Source: Streptomyces xylophagus
GTDB lineage: Bacteria; Actinomycetota; Actinomycetes; Streptomycetales; Streptomycetaceae
Direction: 5' to 3'
Length of the DNA stretch: 64,000 nucleotides
Assembly (NCBI RefSeq): GCF_000716435.1
Contig: NZ_JNWO01000014.1
Span: 1 to 64,000, forward strand
A program made the position numbers and the translations under genes. The notes below the pieces were generated by a model. The model was not told where the DNA came from. It searched no databases and saw only the letters and a program-made list of their open reading frames with translations. How positions within the stretch are numbered: position 1 is the stretch's first letter; every line of letters starts with the position of its first letter. This document shows positions 25,115 through 34,350 of this stretch, piece after piece.

Positions 25115-26080
25115 ATGCTCCGGTTCATCGTCAAACGCTTCGCCTCCGCCCTTCTCGTCATGTTCGCGATCAGTGTGCTGGTCTTCCTGATCTTCTTCGC
25201 CACACCGGGAGTTGACCCCGCCGCCCGTATCGCGGGCCGCAACGCCGACCCGGCGACGCTCGCCCAGGTGCGGCACTCCTTCGGCCTCGACCGACCCATG
25301 CCCATCCGCTACTTGCTGATGATGCGGCACCTGCTGATCGACCGTGACCTGGAGTCGTTCGTCAACCGCGGCTCCCGCGTCATCCCGCAGATCGTGCAGG
25401 CCACCCCGGTGACCCTGTCGCTCGTCATCGGCGCCGCGCTGATCTGGATGACGGCCGGCATCATCATGGGCACCGCTGCGGCAGCCCTGCGCGGCAAGGC
25501 GGCCGACCCGCTGATCATGCTCGTCGGCGTGGTCGGGGTCTCGCTGCCGGCCTACTGGCTCGGCGAGGTCGTCAACCTCATCACCCAGAAGCAGCTGCAC
25601 AGTTCGGTGTTCTCCTGGGTGCCGCCACCGGGATACGTCGGCCTCGACCACCCCGGCCAGTGGGCACTGCACCTCCTCTTCCCCTGGCTGACCCTCGCCT
25701 TGCTGTACGCCGGGATCTACGCCCGGCTGCTGCGCGGGGAGGTCGTCTCCGCCCTGAACGAGGACTACGTCCGCACCGCGCGCGCCAAGGGCCTCTCCGA
25801 GCGGCGCATCCTGATCCGGCACGCCCTGCGCTGTTCCCTCATCCCGATCGTGTCGCTGTTCGGCCTGGACTTCGGCGCGCTCGTGGGCGGTGCCGCGCTG
25901 CTCACCGAGGTGGTCTTCGGCCTCCCCGGCATCGGCAAGCTGACGTTCGACGCCCTGCAGAACCTGGACCTGCCCGTGATCATGGGAACGGTCCTGTACG
26001 CGGCGTTCTTCGTGGTCCTCGCCAACGCCCTGGTGGACATCCTGTACGCCCGACTCGACCCGAGGGCCCGCCATGCCTGA
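25115..26080 (+). CDS. Peptide ABC transporter permease (DppB type)
   Basis: The 321-residue partner permease has six predicted helices. Its EAA loop contains YVRTARAKGLSERRILIRHAL, followed by GLDFGALVGGAALLTEVVF, both typical of DppB. Its stop overlaps the first ATPase start by 8 bp. The order DppC before DppB is the reverse of the usual dpp operon. Confidence 0.93.
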   Translation: MLRFIVKRFASALLVMFAISVLVFLIFFATPGVDPAARIAGRNADPATLAQVRHSFGLDRPMPIRYLLMMRHLLIDRDLESFVNRGSRVIPQIVQATPVTLSLVIGAALIWMTAGIIMGTAAAALRGKAADPLIMLVGVVGVSLPAYWLGEVVNLITQKQLHSSVFSWVPPPGYVGLDHPGQWALHLLFPWLTLALLYAGIYARLLRGEVVSALNEDYVRTARAKGLSERRILIRHALRCSLIPIVSLFGLDFGALVGGAALLTEVVFGLPGIGKLTFDALQNLDLPVIMGTVLYAAFFVVLANALVDILYARLDPRARHA

Positions 26081-27119
26081 CCAACCCCTGCTGGACGTAC
26101 GTGACTTGAAGGTGTCGTTCCGCACCCGCCGAGGCTCCGTCACGGTCGTCGACGGCCTCTCCTTCTCGGTGTCGCCCGGTGAAATCCTGGGCGTGGTGGG
26201 CGAGTCGGGCTCGGGCAAGAGCGTGTCGATGCTGGCCGTACTGCGCCTGCTGACCAGTCCGAACGTCACCGTCGAGGGCGAAGTCCGCTTCCGTGGACGG
26301 GACTTGCTCACCCTCCCCGACAAGGAGATGCGGGCGGTACGGGGCCGGGAGATCGCCATGGTCTTCCAGGACCCGATGACCGCGCTCACCCCCGTGTACA
26401 CCGTGGGCTGGCAGATCGCCGAGCAGATCCGGGCGCATGAGAAGGTGCCCCGCAAGGAGGCGCACGCGCGTGCCGTCAGCCTGCTCTCGGACGTCGGCAT
26501 CCCCGACGCGGCCTCCCGGGCGAACTCCTATCCGCACGAGTTCTCCGGCGGCATGCGGCAGCGCGCGGTCATCGCGATGGCCCTCTCGTGCGGCCCCGCA
26601 CTGCTGATCGCCGACGAGCCGACCACGGCCCTGGACGTGACGGTCCAGGCCCAAATACTCGACCTGATGCGGGAGTTGAACGCTGAGGGCTCGGCGGTGG
26701 TCCTCATCACCCACGACATGGGCGTGATCTCGCAGATCGCCGACCGGGTCCTGGTGATGTACGGCGGCCGGGCGGCCGAGGAGGGCCCGCGCCGGGCGGT
26801 GTTCCACGGGCCGCGGCACCCGTACACCTGGGGGCTGCTCGACTCGGTGCCGCGCGTGGGCGGGCCCAGGTTGCGGCGGCTGCCCACCATCGCGGGGATG
26901 CCTGTGGCGCCCGGGAGCCTGCCGGAGGGGTGTGCGTTCGCGCCCCGGTGCCGGTTGCGGCACGACCGGTGCGAGGAGCGGCCGGTGCTGAGGGACTTCG
27001 GTGACAGCGCACACCGTGACGCCTGCTGGCTGCCCGACGAGGACCGCGCCTCGTTGCGCCTGACCTCACGGGCGACGGCGACGGACGTACCGGACAGGGA
27101 ACGAGAGGCGACACCATGA
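26073..27119 (+). CDS. Peptide ABC transporter ATPase (DppD type)
   Basis: The 348-residue ATPase has Walker A GESGSGKS (near residue 46), signature FSGGMRQR, Walker B LLIADEPTTALD and the H-loop in LITHDMG. The C-terminal oligopeptide-transporter extension contains the cysteine-rich ending FAPRCRLRHDRCEE (iron-sulfur-like cysteine motif common in DppD). It ends with ATGA overlapping the next ATPase. Confidence 0.95.
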   Translation: MPDQPLLDVRDLKVSFRTRRGSVTVVDGLSFSVSPGEILGVVGESGSGKSVSMLAVLRLLTSPNVTVEGEVRFRGRDLLTLPDKEMRAVRGREIAMVFQDPMTALTPVYTVGWQIAEQIRAHEKVPRKEAHARAVSLLSDVGIPDAASRANSYPHEFSGGMRQRAVIAMALSCGPALLIADEPTTALDVTVQAQILDLMRELNAEGSAVVLITHDMGVISQIADRVLVMYGGRAAEEGPRRAVFHGPRHPYTWGLLDSVPRVGGPRLRRLPTIAGMPVAPGSLPEGCAFAPRCRLRHDRCEERPVLRDFGDSAHRDACWLPDEDRASLRLTSRATATDVPDREREATP

Positions 27120-28123
27120 GCGCGCAGACGACAACGGCAGAGGTGCTGCTGCGCGCCTCGGACGTGACCAAGCACTATCCCCTGCGGGCTGACGGGCTCT
27201 CCCGGCGCCGCAAAGTACTCCGTGCCGTGGACGGTGTGTCGTTGGAGGTGCGCGGCGGTGAGACGCTCGGCATCGTCGGCGAGTCCGGCTGCGGCAAGTC
27301 CACGCTGGGCCGCTGTCTGGTCCGGCTCACCGAACTCACCGGCGGGCGGGTCGAGTTCGACGGTCAGGACATCAGCACGCTGTCCACGCGGCGGCTGCGT
27401 CCCGTGCGGCCGGGGATGCAGCTGGTGTTCCAGGACCCGCAGGCCTCGCTGAACCCGCGCCGCCGTGCCGGGGACATCGTGGCAGAGCCGCTGCTCGTGC
27501 ACCGCTACGGCGACGGTGCCGCCGTGCGCCGACGGGTCGCCGAGCTCTTCGACGTCGTAGGACTGGCGGCGGCCCATCTGGACCGGTATCCGCACGAGTT
27601 CTCCGGCGGGCAGCGGCAACGCATCGGTATCGCGCGGGCGTTGGCGACCAACCCGAAGCTGATCGTCGCGGACGAACCGGTGTCCGCGCTCGATGTGTCC
27701 ATCCAGGCGCAGGTGTTGAACCTGTTCGCCGATCTGCAGGAGGAGTTCGCGCTCACCTACGTCTTCATCGCGCACGACCTCGGGGTGGTCCGGCATGTGT
27801 CGGACCGGATCGCGGTCATGTATCTCGGTGAGATCGTCGAACTCGGCGAGACGGAGGCCCTGTACAAGGAGCCGGCCCATCCGTACACGCAGGCGCTGTT
27901 GTCGGCGGTCCCTGACATCGACGACGGCACGCTCAGCGACGAGGTCCCCCGGGAGCGGATCGTGCTCACCGGGGAGGTGCCCAACCCGGTGGACAAGCCG
28001 ACGGGGTGCCCGTTCCGCACCCGCTGCCCCTACGCGCGGGAGCGCTGCGCGCTTGAACGCCCCCAGCTGACCGTGACGGCCTCCGGACGCCGGACCGCCT
28101 GCCACTTCCCCTTGATCGACTGA
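27116..28123 (+). CDS. Peptide ABC transporter ATPase (DppF type)
   Basis: The 335-residue second ATPase has Walker A GESGCGKS (near residue 55), signature FSGGQRQR, Walker [13 protein letters not shown] and an H-loop in FIAHDLGVV. The C-terminus has the matching cysteine cluster [14 protein letters not shown]. It is the last gene of the coupled operon starting at 21368. Confidence 0.95.
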   Translation: MSAQTTTAEVLLRASDVTKHYPLRADGLSRRRKVLRAVDGVSLEVRGGETLGIVGESGCGKSTLGRCLVRLTELTGGRVEFDGQDISTLSTRRLRPVRPGMQLVFQDPQASLNPRRRAGDIVAEPLLVHRYGDGAAVRRRVAELFDVVGLAAAHLDRYPHEFSGGQRQRIGIARALATNPKLIVADEPVSALDVSIQAQVLNLFADLQEEFALTYVFIAHDLGVVRHVSDRIAVMYLGEIVELGETEALYKEPAHPYTQALLSAVPDIDDGTLSDEVPRERIVLTGEVPNPVDKPTGCPFRTRCPYARERCALERPQLTVTASGRRTACHFPLID

Positions 28124-28145
28124 GGGTACGGGGAGCGGACGCGGC

Positions 28146-28622
28146 ATGATGGCCCGTATGCACATTCGCATCGACGCCGTCGATCTGCCCGGCCGCACCT
28201 GCCCCGCCCCCGCCGACAACCCCGTCGCGACGTACGACAACGTCCATGTCGCCGTGCAGCGCCGGGACCGGCCGGCGGAACTTCTCGACCCGACGCCGGG
28301 CGACGCCGCGTCCGCGAGCTGGAACCTGGAGTGCACGGCGGAGGCCTCGCCGGACGGCATCGTGGTGAAGGGGCCTTATGTGCAGCACCGGTTGGGGCGC
28401 CGGTTCGTCTATCTGTCGTGGGGGACGGTCGACGAGGCCGGTGTCTTCACGATGTTCCGGCGGGCCAAGCTCATGCTCGACTCCGTGCCCGAGGACGTCC
28501 TGGCCGCCGCCTCGCGCGACGGACTGCTGACCGGCCGTCTCGGTCTGACCGACGCGGACGGCGGCCCGCTGTGCGCGCGGGTCGATCCCCCGCGCATCAC
28601 CTGGACCGCCGCCGCGCTCTAG
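28146..28622 (+). CDS. DUF5990 family protein
   Basis: The 158-residue protein resembles the DUF5990 family: an opening with IRIDAVDLPGRTCP, a central VQRRDRPAELLDP, then YVQHRLGRRFVYLSWG and MFRRAKLML. No catalytic motif is visible and the function is unknown. ATG codons at 28146, 28149 and 28158 are all possible; GGAG is about 10 nt before the first. It converges on the LCP gene with only 7 nt between stops. Confidence 0.75.
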   Translation: MMARMHIRIDAVDLPGRTCPAPADNPVATYDNVHVAVQRRDRPAELLDPTPGDAASASWNLECTAEASPDGIVVKGPYVQHRLGRRFVYLSWGTVDEAGVFTMFRRAKLMLDSVPEDVLAAASRDGLLTGRLGLTDADGGPLCARVDPPRITWTAAAL

Positions 28623-28629
28623 CTCTCGG

Positions 28630-30351
28630 TCAGGACGCCGAGTCCTTCTTGTTGGTCGCCGCCCGGTAGGCCTGGGTCGGGGTCATCGGGACGCCGTTGA
28701 GGCTGACCGTCTTGTAGGTGCTGACCTTGGCGCAGGACTTCGACTGGTCGGCGGTCGAGGCCTGGGCGTTGGAGGTGGCCGCCTTGGTGTCGGCGGGCGC
28801 CGGGGACGAGGTGGAGCCGGGGTACGTCGTGCCGCTCGGCCAGTCCGTGCCGATCACCAGGGTCAGACCGGTGCCGGTGCCCTGCTTGAGGTGCGAGGAG
28901 GCGAGGCCGACCGCCTTGGCCACGGTCTGGGCCTCGGCCTTCTGCCCGGTGCCGTAGGTGAGCGTGGTCGTGGTCGCGCTGACGGAGGCGTTGCCCGTGG
29001 TGGTGCCGGAGCTGAAGCCGCCGGCTATCAGGGCGGTGGCGACGGTGGAGGCACGGCCGCTGATGCTGGTGCCGTTCTCCACGGTCACGGCGATCTGCGC
29101 GGCGGGTACGGCGACTGCCGTGGCCGTCGCGGTGGCCGCGGCGGTCTTCTTGCCGGACGAGCTGGTCAGCGACTGGTCGTTGGCGATGGTCGCGAACAGG
29201 CTCTTGGCCGCGGCGGCGGGTACGACCCGGTTGGCGTTGGCCGGGTCGGCGCCGGTCTGCATCGTGGTGAACGTCATGCGCTTCGTGGGGACCTTGTCGA
29301 GGTCCGCGGCGAGCCCGATGAGCTTCTTGACGGTACCGAGACCCGTGTCCACGGTGAGCGCTTTGGTGGCGGCGTCGGCGAGGTTGTAGACGGCCGTGGG
29401 GTCGGTGAGGGTGCCGGCGCTCTTGAACTTGCGGATCATCGCGCTCAGGAAGAGGTGCTGGGAGACGGTACGGCCCAGGTCGCTGCCGTCGCCGAAGCCG
29501 TGCCGGGAGCGGACGAACTCGAGCGCCGCGTTGCCCTTGAGAGTGTGGGTGCCCTTGGCGAGCTTCAGGTGCGAGTAGGTGTCGTAGACGTCGGCGTCGA
29601 CGCACACCGAGACGCCGCCGACCGCGTCGGACATCTTCACCACTCCGGAGAAGTCCATCTGCACGAAGTGGTCGATGGTGATGCCGGTGAGCGCGTGCAC
29701 GGTCTTGACCTGGCACTCCTGGCCGTACTGGAGCGCGCTGTTGATCTGGCCGTAGTAGCCGGCCGTCGCCTGTTTGCTGTCCGGGTCCTTGCAGGCGGGG
29801 ACCTGGGTCATGGTGTCGCGGGGGATGCTCATCACGGTGGCGTTCGAGCGGTCGGCGGAGATGTGCACCACCATCTCCACGTCCGCGTTGCCGTTGCCGG
29901 TCTGCACGCCGGTCTGCGAACAGCCGCCGCCGAGCTTGCAGTCGGTCGCGCTGGTCCGGGCGTCGCTGCCCATCACCAGGAGGTTGATCGGCGTACGGCC
30001 GAAGGCGTCGGCCTTCTCCTTGCCGCCGGCGCCGTCGTCGATCGCGACGCTGTTGATGTTGCCGTTCAGGTGCTCGTAGAACCACCAGCCGGCGCCCGCG
30101 GTCACCATGATCAGCACGGACAGGGATATCGCGGTGATCTTCAACACCCGCCTGCCGCGCGGGGCCTGTTTGGCGCGGCGGCGCTGGGCGGCGCGACCGT
30201 GCGCGCGGGATCCGCCGCGCTGGGCCTGTCTGGCAGCGGCCCGGCCGCCGGTGGGCAGCGGTTCGTCCGCCTCACCGGCACGCTGCCTGGGCACCCCTCG
30301 GGTGCGACTGCGCGTGGCATGGCCCACGGGGCCGTCCCCGAGGTCGGTCAT
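28630..30351 (-). CDS. LytR-CpsA-Psr cell-wall ligase
   Basis: The 573-residue membrane protein would transfer polyprenyl-linked glycopolymers to peptidoglycan. A basic cytoplasmic tail (1-69) is followed by a helix (about 70-92) and the LCP domain (about 130-290) with LLVMGSDAR, SIPRDTM and FVRSRHGFGDGSDLGR, the arginines that bind the lipid pyrophosphate. A LytR C-terminal domain (VTVENGTSISGRAS, about 420-510) and a Ser/Thr/Ala-rich tail complete it. The start at 30351 has GGGAG 6 nt upstream. Confidence 0.93.
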   Translation of the reverse strand: MTDLGDGPVGHATRSRTRGVPRQRAGEADEPLPTGGRAAARQAQRGGSRAHGRAAQRRRAKQAPRGRRVLKITAISLSVLIMVTAGAGWWFYEHLNGNINSVAIDDGAGGKEKADAFGRTPINLLVMGSDARTSATDCKLGGGCSQTGVQTGNGNADVEMVVHISADRSNATVMSIPRDTMTQVPACKDPDSKQATAGYYGQINSALQYGQECQVKTVHALTGITIDHFVQMDFSGVVKMSDAVGGVSVCVDADVYDTYSHLKLAKGTHTLKGNAALEFVRSRHGFGDGSDLGRTVSQHLFLSAMIRKFKSAGTLTDPTAVYNLADAATKALTVDTGLGTVKKLIGLAADLDKVPTKRMTFTTMQTGADPANANRVVPAAAAKSLFATIANDQSLTSSSGKKTAAATATATAVAVPAAQIAVTVENGTSISGRASTVATALIAGGFSSGTTTGNASVSATTTTLTYGTGQKAEAQTVAKAVGLASSHLKQGTGTGLTLVIGTDWPSGTTYPGSTSSPAPADTKAATSNAQASTADQSKSCAKVSTYKTVSLNGVPMTPTQAYRAATNKKDSAS

Positions 30352-30471
30352 CTGGCACTCCCACAAAACGGTCGGGCCGTTCAGGCCGTCGGTGCTGCGG
30401 CCAGGGGCGCGCGGCCGTGTCGGGTCGGGCGAGGCGGGGTTCCCGTCTCGCTTGCGTGGTTGCGCAATATA

Positions 30472-30494
30472 ACAATCTCAGATGAGAGCGTTGT
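30472..30494. promoter_or_regulatory. AT-rich dyad upstream of the LCP gene
   Basis: TCTCA (30476-30480) and TGAGA (30483-30487) form a tight dyad, flanked by ACAA (30472-30475) and TTGT (30491-30494). It lies in the AT-richest stretch of the 187-bp gap before the LCP gene and is a likely promoter/operator region. Confidence 0.4.
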
Positions 30495-30538
30495 AGCGCC
30501 TTTCTCATTTACGGGTTCGCATTTTGCGTCAAGTTTGG

Positions 30539-32293
30539 TCAACTGATCGGAATTTTCGATGTGGTGATGGTCATCGGGGACCCTGTCACGGCGATCAGAT
30601 AGAAGCGGGGATGCGACCCGCCCGGCACCCGCCGGAGACCGCCGGGCGGCTTCACGACGTACGTCGCGGAGGCGTGCGCAGCCAGGGACTTCGGGCCGCC
30701 GGAGGCGGTCCACCAGGCGGAGGCGCCCTGCCCGAGGCGGCTGGCGAAGTGCGGGGTGAGCCGTGTCGCCGTGGTGTTGACGACACGGGTCACGAGGGCG
30801 GTGATGTCCCGATGGCCCGACCGTTCCACGAAGCTCGGTGTGATGCTCATCCGCAGCGGCGGCGCACTGGCCGCGGCGACCGTGACGCACAGCACGGCGG
30901 GCGCGACGAGCCCCGCCGCGAGGACGGCCTTGGCGCGGTGTCCGGTCACGTGCGGGATGCGGGGCTGCCAGGCCGAGGCGAGCGCGGAGGCCGGGACGGT
31001 GGCGGCCGCCGCGAGCCACAGCGGGGTCATCATCAGGAAGTAGCCGTCCTGGGACCGCGTGGCGAGGTAGAAGCTCAGCCAGGGCAGCACGGTGATCGCC
31101 GGGCCGAGCCGCCGCACGAAGAACACCGTGGCGGCGAGCAGGCCCAGGAGGAGCAGGAGGCTGCCGTAGGAGTAGTAGTCGAGGTGCCTGCTGCCCGCGG
31201 TGAAGTAGTACGAGATCCCCATGAGGCCCTGGCCGTGCAGGATCGCCTTCTGGGTGAGCGGGAGCAGCAGGCCGTGCAGCCAGCTGTGGAAGTCCTGGGT
31301 GGCGAAGTAGGCGTTGATCGCGGCCCAGGTCAGTGCGGCGGTCCCGGTGTAGCGGGCGACCACGCCGAGGGCGAGCCGGGGGCCGAGGTCGCCGCGCCGG
31401 ACGGCGTAGAGGCCGACGAGGAGGAACGGCGTGAGAAACCAGGCGAGTTGCTGGGTGGCGCAGGCCGCGCCGAGGCAGAGGGCCTGCAGTACTCCGGGCA
31501 CTCCGAGCCGGCCGCCGGCTCCGGTGTCGGGCCACCTGACCACCACCGGGATGAGGAGCGCCAGGGCGAGGACCGCGGGGTAGCCGGAGTAGGCGTAGCC
31601 GGGCAGGAAGCCGAAGCCGAGGCACACGGCGGTGGCGCCGGACCGCCAGGGCGCCGGGAGCAGCAGCCACAGCAGGACGGCGCCCGCGAGGAGCGCGCCG
31701 GTGGTGACGAGGGTGGCGGCGGCCGTCGAGTGGATCACGGCGTGGACGGGGGCGGCGAGCAGCGCGGTCAGCGGCGGATAGCCGTAGGTGTAGTCGGCGC
31801 CGCCCGACATCGTCTTGGTGATGCCGACGGACGAGGAGTCGAAGAGCCATGGCCAGGGCTGACCGTAGACGGGGTGGCCGTGCAGGATCTGGGTCGCGGC
31901 CTGCGCGGTGAGCACGCCCTCGTCGGTGCCGGCGTGGTTGAGCCAGTAGCCGCAGAGGACCAGCACGACGGCGAGCAGCAGGACGCCGGCGTCCACCCGG
32001 ATCAGGGCGCGCCGGGTGCGCGTGGTGAGGGCGAGGACACCGGCGACCAGGATTCCGGCGTAACAGACGGAGATGATCCCGGCGAGGGGCGGATGGGAGG
32101 TCATGGCCCGCGTCCAGGCGGAGCGGGTGCCGATGAACAGGCTGATCGCGGCGATCAGCGTCATCCCCCGGTGCAGCTGCTGCGGCGCGGCGGGCCCGGT
32201 CGTGAGCGGCCGGGCCCACAGCGGCCCCGCCATGGAGGGCGCGTCGCCCTGCCTCGACCGGAGACCACCGCCGGCACGGGGACCGTCATCCAT
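30539..32293 (-). CDS. Polytopic membrane protein, GT-C glycosyltransferase-like
   Basis: The 584-residue protein has about eleven hydrophobic helices spread over residues 45-470, then a C-terminal extracytoplasmic domain (about 475-584). Early loops such as HAGTDEGVLTAQAATQIL and GHPVYGQPWPW resemble GT-C mannosyltransferases that use polyprenyl-phosphate sugars, where an acidic residue in the first loop is catalytic. A role in wall or lipid glycosylation is inferred, and it fits the adjacent LCP ligase. A GGAGAAGGA 4 nt before the ATG supports the start. Confidence 0.7.
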   Translation of the reverse strand: MDDGPRAGGGLRSRQGDAPSMAGPLWARPLTTGPAAPQQLHRGMTLIAAISLFIGTRSAWTRAMTSHPPLAGIISVCYAGILVAGVLALTTRTRRALIRVDAGVLLLAVVLVLCGYWLNHAGTDEGVLTAQAATQILHGHPVYGQPWPWLFDSSSVGITKTMSGGADYTYGYPPLTALLAAPVHAVIHSTAAATLVTTGALLAGAVLLWLLLPAPWRSGATAVCLGFGFLPGYAYSGYPAVLALALLIPVVVRWPDTGAGGRLGVPGVLQALCLGAACATQQLAWFLTPFLLVGLYAVRRGDLGPRLALGVVARYTGTAALTWAAINAYFATQDFHSWLHGLLLPLTQKAILHGQGLMGISYYFTAGSRHLDYYSYGSLLLLLGLLAATVFFVRRLGPAITVLPWLSFYLATRSQDGYFLMMTPLWLAAAATVPASALASAWQPRIPHVTGHRAKAVLAAGLVAPAVLCVTVAAASAPPLRMSITPSFVERSGHRDITALVTRVVNTTATRLTPHFASRLGQGASAWWTASGGPKSLAAHASATYVVKPPGGLRRVPGGSHPRFYLIAVTGSPMTITTSKIPIS

Positions 32294-32447
32294 GGCGTCC
32301 TTCTCCTCGCTCCGTCCCCGTCGGTCGGCAGTTCACGCGGGGGTCACCCCTACTACATGTCGTAGAGGTGAAAAGAGCCGGTGAGGTTCACCGGTCGGAG
32401 GGAAGAGCTCGGGAAGAAAGTGGTGAAATACGGCAAGGTCCGGCGCG

Positions 32448-33083
32448 TCAGTTGAGGTCGGGCAGCGCCCGCCGCGCCACGTCGTGCGCGTCGCCCGCCG
32501 CGACACCGAGCATGCGCAGCAGCATCTCGGCGAGGTTCGAGGCCGCCTCCTCACCGTCCAACTCCGGTTCGGCGAACCGCAGTTCCAGCAACGCCAACAA
32601 CGAACCACCAAGTGCCGCCACGGCAACGGTCGTGTCGGCGACGGTGAAGCGCCCGGAGGCCGCACCGGCCTCCAAGTCCCGTACGGCGCGCGGGGCGAGG
32701 CCGCGGGCGGAGTGGATGTGACGCAGGCCGCGGTGGCGCAGCACCTGCATCAGTTCCGGCCGGGAGTCGGCCATGCGGGCGCTGAGCCGGAGGCCGGCCG
32801 CGACGAGTTCCGCGGGATCGTCGATGTCCCGGAGATGTTCGTCGAAGGTCTGACCGAGCTCTTCGAGGGCGTCGACCACGGCCGCGTCGAACAGTTCCGT
32901 CTTCGACTCGAAGTGGTTGTAGAAGGAGCCGAAGCCGACGTCCGCGCGCTCCGCGATGGTCTGGATGCTCGCGCTGGTGTCCCCGGTCTCGGCGAGGATC
33001 TGCCGGGCCGCCCGGACGAGCGCCTGGCGGGTCTCGGCGCGACGGCGCTCGAAGCGGTTGCGGGGCGGGGCTGACGTCGGCAT
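32448..33083 (-). CDS. TetR/AcrR family regulator
   Basis: The 211-residue regulator has a TetR helix-turn-helix (about residues 12-60; GFGSFYNHFESKTELF) and a helical ligand domain of unknown specificity. It is divergent from the aromatic-degradation operon starting at 33229 and is the obvious candidate regulator of it. The ATG at 33083 gives a normal length. Confidence 0.9.
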   Translation of the reverse strand: MPTSAPPRNRFERRRAETRQALVRAARQILAETGDTSASIQTIAERADVGFGSFYNHFESKTELFDAAVVDALEELGQTFDEHLRDIDDPAELVAAGLRLSARMADSRPELMQVLRHRGLRHIHSARGLAPRAVRDLEAGAASGRFTVADTTVAVAALGGSLLALLELRFAEPELDGEEAASNLAEMLLRMLGVAAGDAHDVARRALPDLN

Positions 33084-33122
33084 ACGCGCGAGCTTAGCAA
33101 CGGAACCTCGCACCCCACAGTT

Positions 33123-33144
33123 CTGATGAATCAATCAGTTCATT
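33123..33144. promoter_or_regulatory. Candidate TetR operator for the aromatic operon
   Basis: CTGAT (33123-33127) faces ATCAG (33134-33138), overlapping TGAA (33128 region) facing TTCA (33139-33142). The AT-rich nested dyad sits between the divergent TetR and dioxygenase genes. Binding is inferred. Confidence 0.5.
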
Positions 33145-33228
33145 GGGGATGGGCTATTGACGACCAGAGTGTCAAAGTTGATGATTTCCTCATTACGGCG
33201 ATGTTGCCCGGCGGCGAACGAGGAGACC

Positions 33229-34350
33229 ATGGACGTCAGAACGGCCCACCAGGACCTCCACAGCGAGCGGGGTGCCCCGCGCGGCGAGCACCCCGGCCGC
33301 TCCCGGAACCCCGTGATCAAGGTGGCCGACCTGGCCTGGCTGGAGTTCGAGAAGCCCAACCTGGACCGGGCGGAGGTGTTCGCCCTCGACTTCGGCTTCT
33401 CCGTGGCAGCCCGTACGCCGGACGCTCTGTGGCTGCGCGGCACCTTCGCGGGCTCCCCCTGCATGGTGATCCGGCGCGGCCGTACGTCCCGTTTCATCGG
33501 CCCGGCGTTCCGCGCCGCCGAGCGGGCCGACCTGGACCGGCTGGCCCGGGCGACCGGGACGGACGTACAGGACGCCGACGTCCCGGGCGGCGGCAGGTCC
33601 GTGCACCTGCTGGACCCCTCGGGCTTCCCCGTGCGCGTGGCGCACTGCGCCGAGTCACTCCCGTCGCTCCCCGAACAGCAGCCGCTGCTACTGAACTTCG
33701 GCACGGATCACAGCCGTAGGAACACCACCCAGCGCCCGCCCCGGGAGCCGTCCCGGATCCAGCGCCTGGGTCATGTGGTGCTGGAGACAAGGGTGTTCGG
33801 CCGCGCCCTGGACTGGTATCTGGACACGCTCGGCCTGATCGTGTCGGACTTCCTGTTCCTGGACGGGCAACGCGACCGGGGCCCAACGATGGCGTTCCTG
33901 CGGTGCGACCTGGGCGACCTGCCCGTCGACCACCACACGCTGGCCATGCACCTCGGGCCGGGCAACGGTTACGTCCACTCCGCCTACCAGGTGACGGACC
34001 TGGACGCGATCGCCGTGGGCGGCGAATACCTCAAGGAGCGTGGCTACAAGCGCAGTTGGGGCATCGGGCGGCACATCCAGGGCAGCCAGCTCTTCGACTA
34101 CTGGCGCGATCCGGACCACTTCATGCTGGAGCACTTCGCCGACGGCGACCTGTTCTCCCGCGATCTGGAGCCCGGTTGGGCTCCTATGTCCGCGAGCGGG
34201 CTGGCCCAGTGGGGGCCGCCTGCCACCCGTGACTTCCTCGGTACGAACCCGTCCCCCGCGAAGGTCCGTGAAGTACTGCACGCCCTGCGCGGCGACAACG
34301 AACTCGACCCGGCACGCCTGTTGGGCCTGATGAAAGCGATGAGCTCATGA
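33229..34350 (+). CDS. Extradiol (VOC-fold) ring-cleavage dioxygenase
   Basis: The 373-residue protein has two vicinal-oxygen-chelate domains. The N-terminal one is degenerate. The C-terminal one holds the iron ligands: His in RLGHVVLET (about residue 182), His in GYVHSAYQV (about 250) and Glu in FMLEHFADGD (about 303). It would cleave a catechol-type ring next to the hydroxyls. The start at 33229 follows GAGGAG. The stop overlaps the next gene by 4 bp. Confidence 0.85.
   Translation: MDVRTAHQDLHSERGAPRGEHPGRSRNPVIKVADLAWLEFEKPNLDRAEVFALDFGFSVAARTPDALWLRGTFAGSPCMVIRRGRTSRFIGPAFRAAERADLDRLARATGTDVQDADVPGGGRSVHLLDPSGFPVRVAHCAESLPSLPEQQPLLLNFGTDHSRRNTTQRPPREPSRIQRLGHVVLETRVFGRALDWYLDTLGLIVSDFLFLDGQRDRGPTMAFLRCDLGDLPVDHHTLAMHLGPGNGYVHSAYQVTDLDAIAVGGEYLKERGYKRSWGIGRHIQGSQLFDYWRDPDHFMLEHFADGDLFSRDLEPGWAPMSASGLAQWGPPATRDFLGTNPSPAKVREVLHALRGDNELDPARLLGLMKAMSS

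Noticed and set aside
28891-30546. A 551-codon plus-strand frame opposite the LCP gene
   Set aside because: It is a shadow of a well-supported LytR-CpsA-Psr gene, with G/V/R-rich composition typical of antisense translation.
33229-34350. Dioxygenase as 4-hydroxyphenylpyruvate or homogentisate dioxygenase
   Set aside because: Two VOC domains with His/His/Glu in an extradiol-type arrangement and no HPPD or HGD motifs; the extradiol class fits better.
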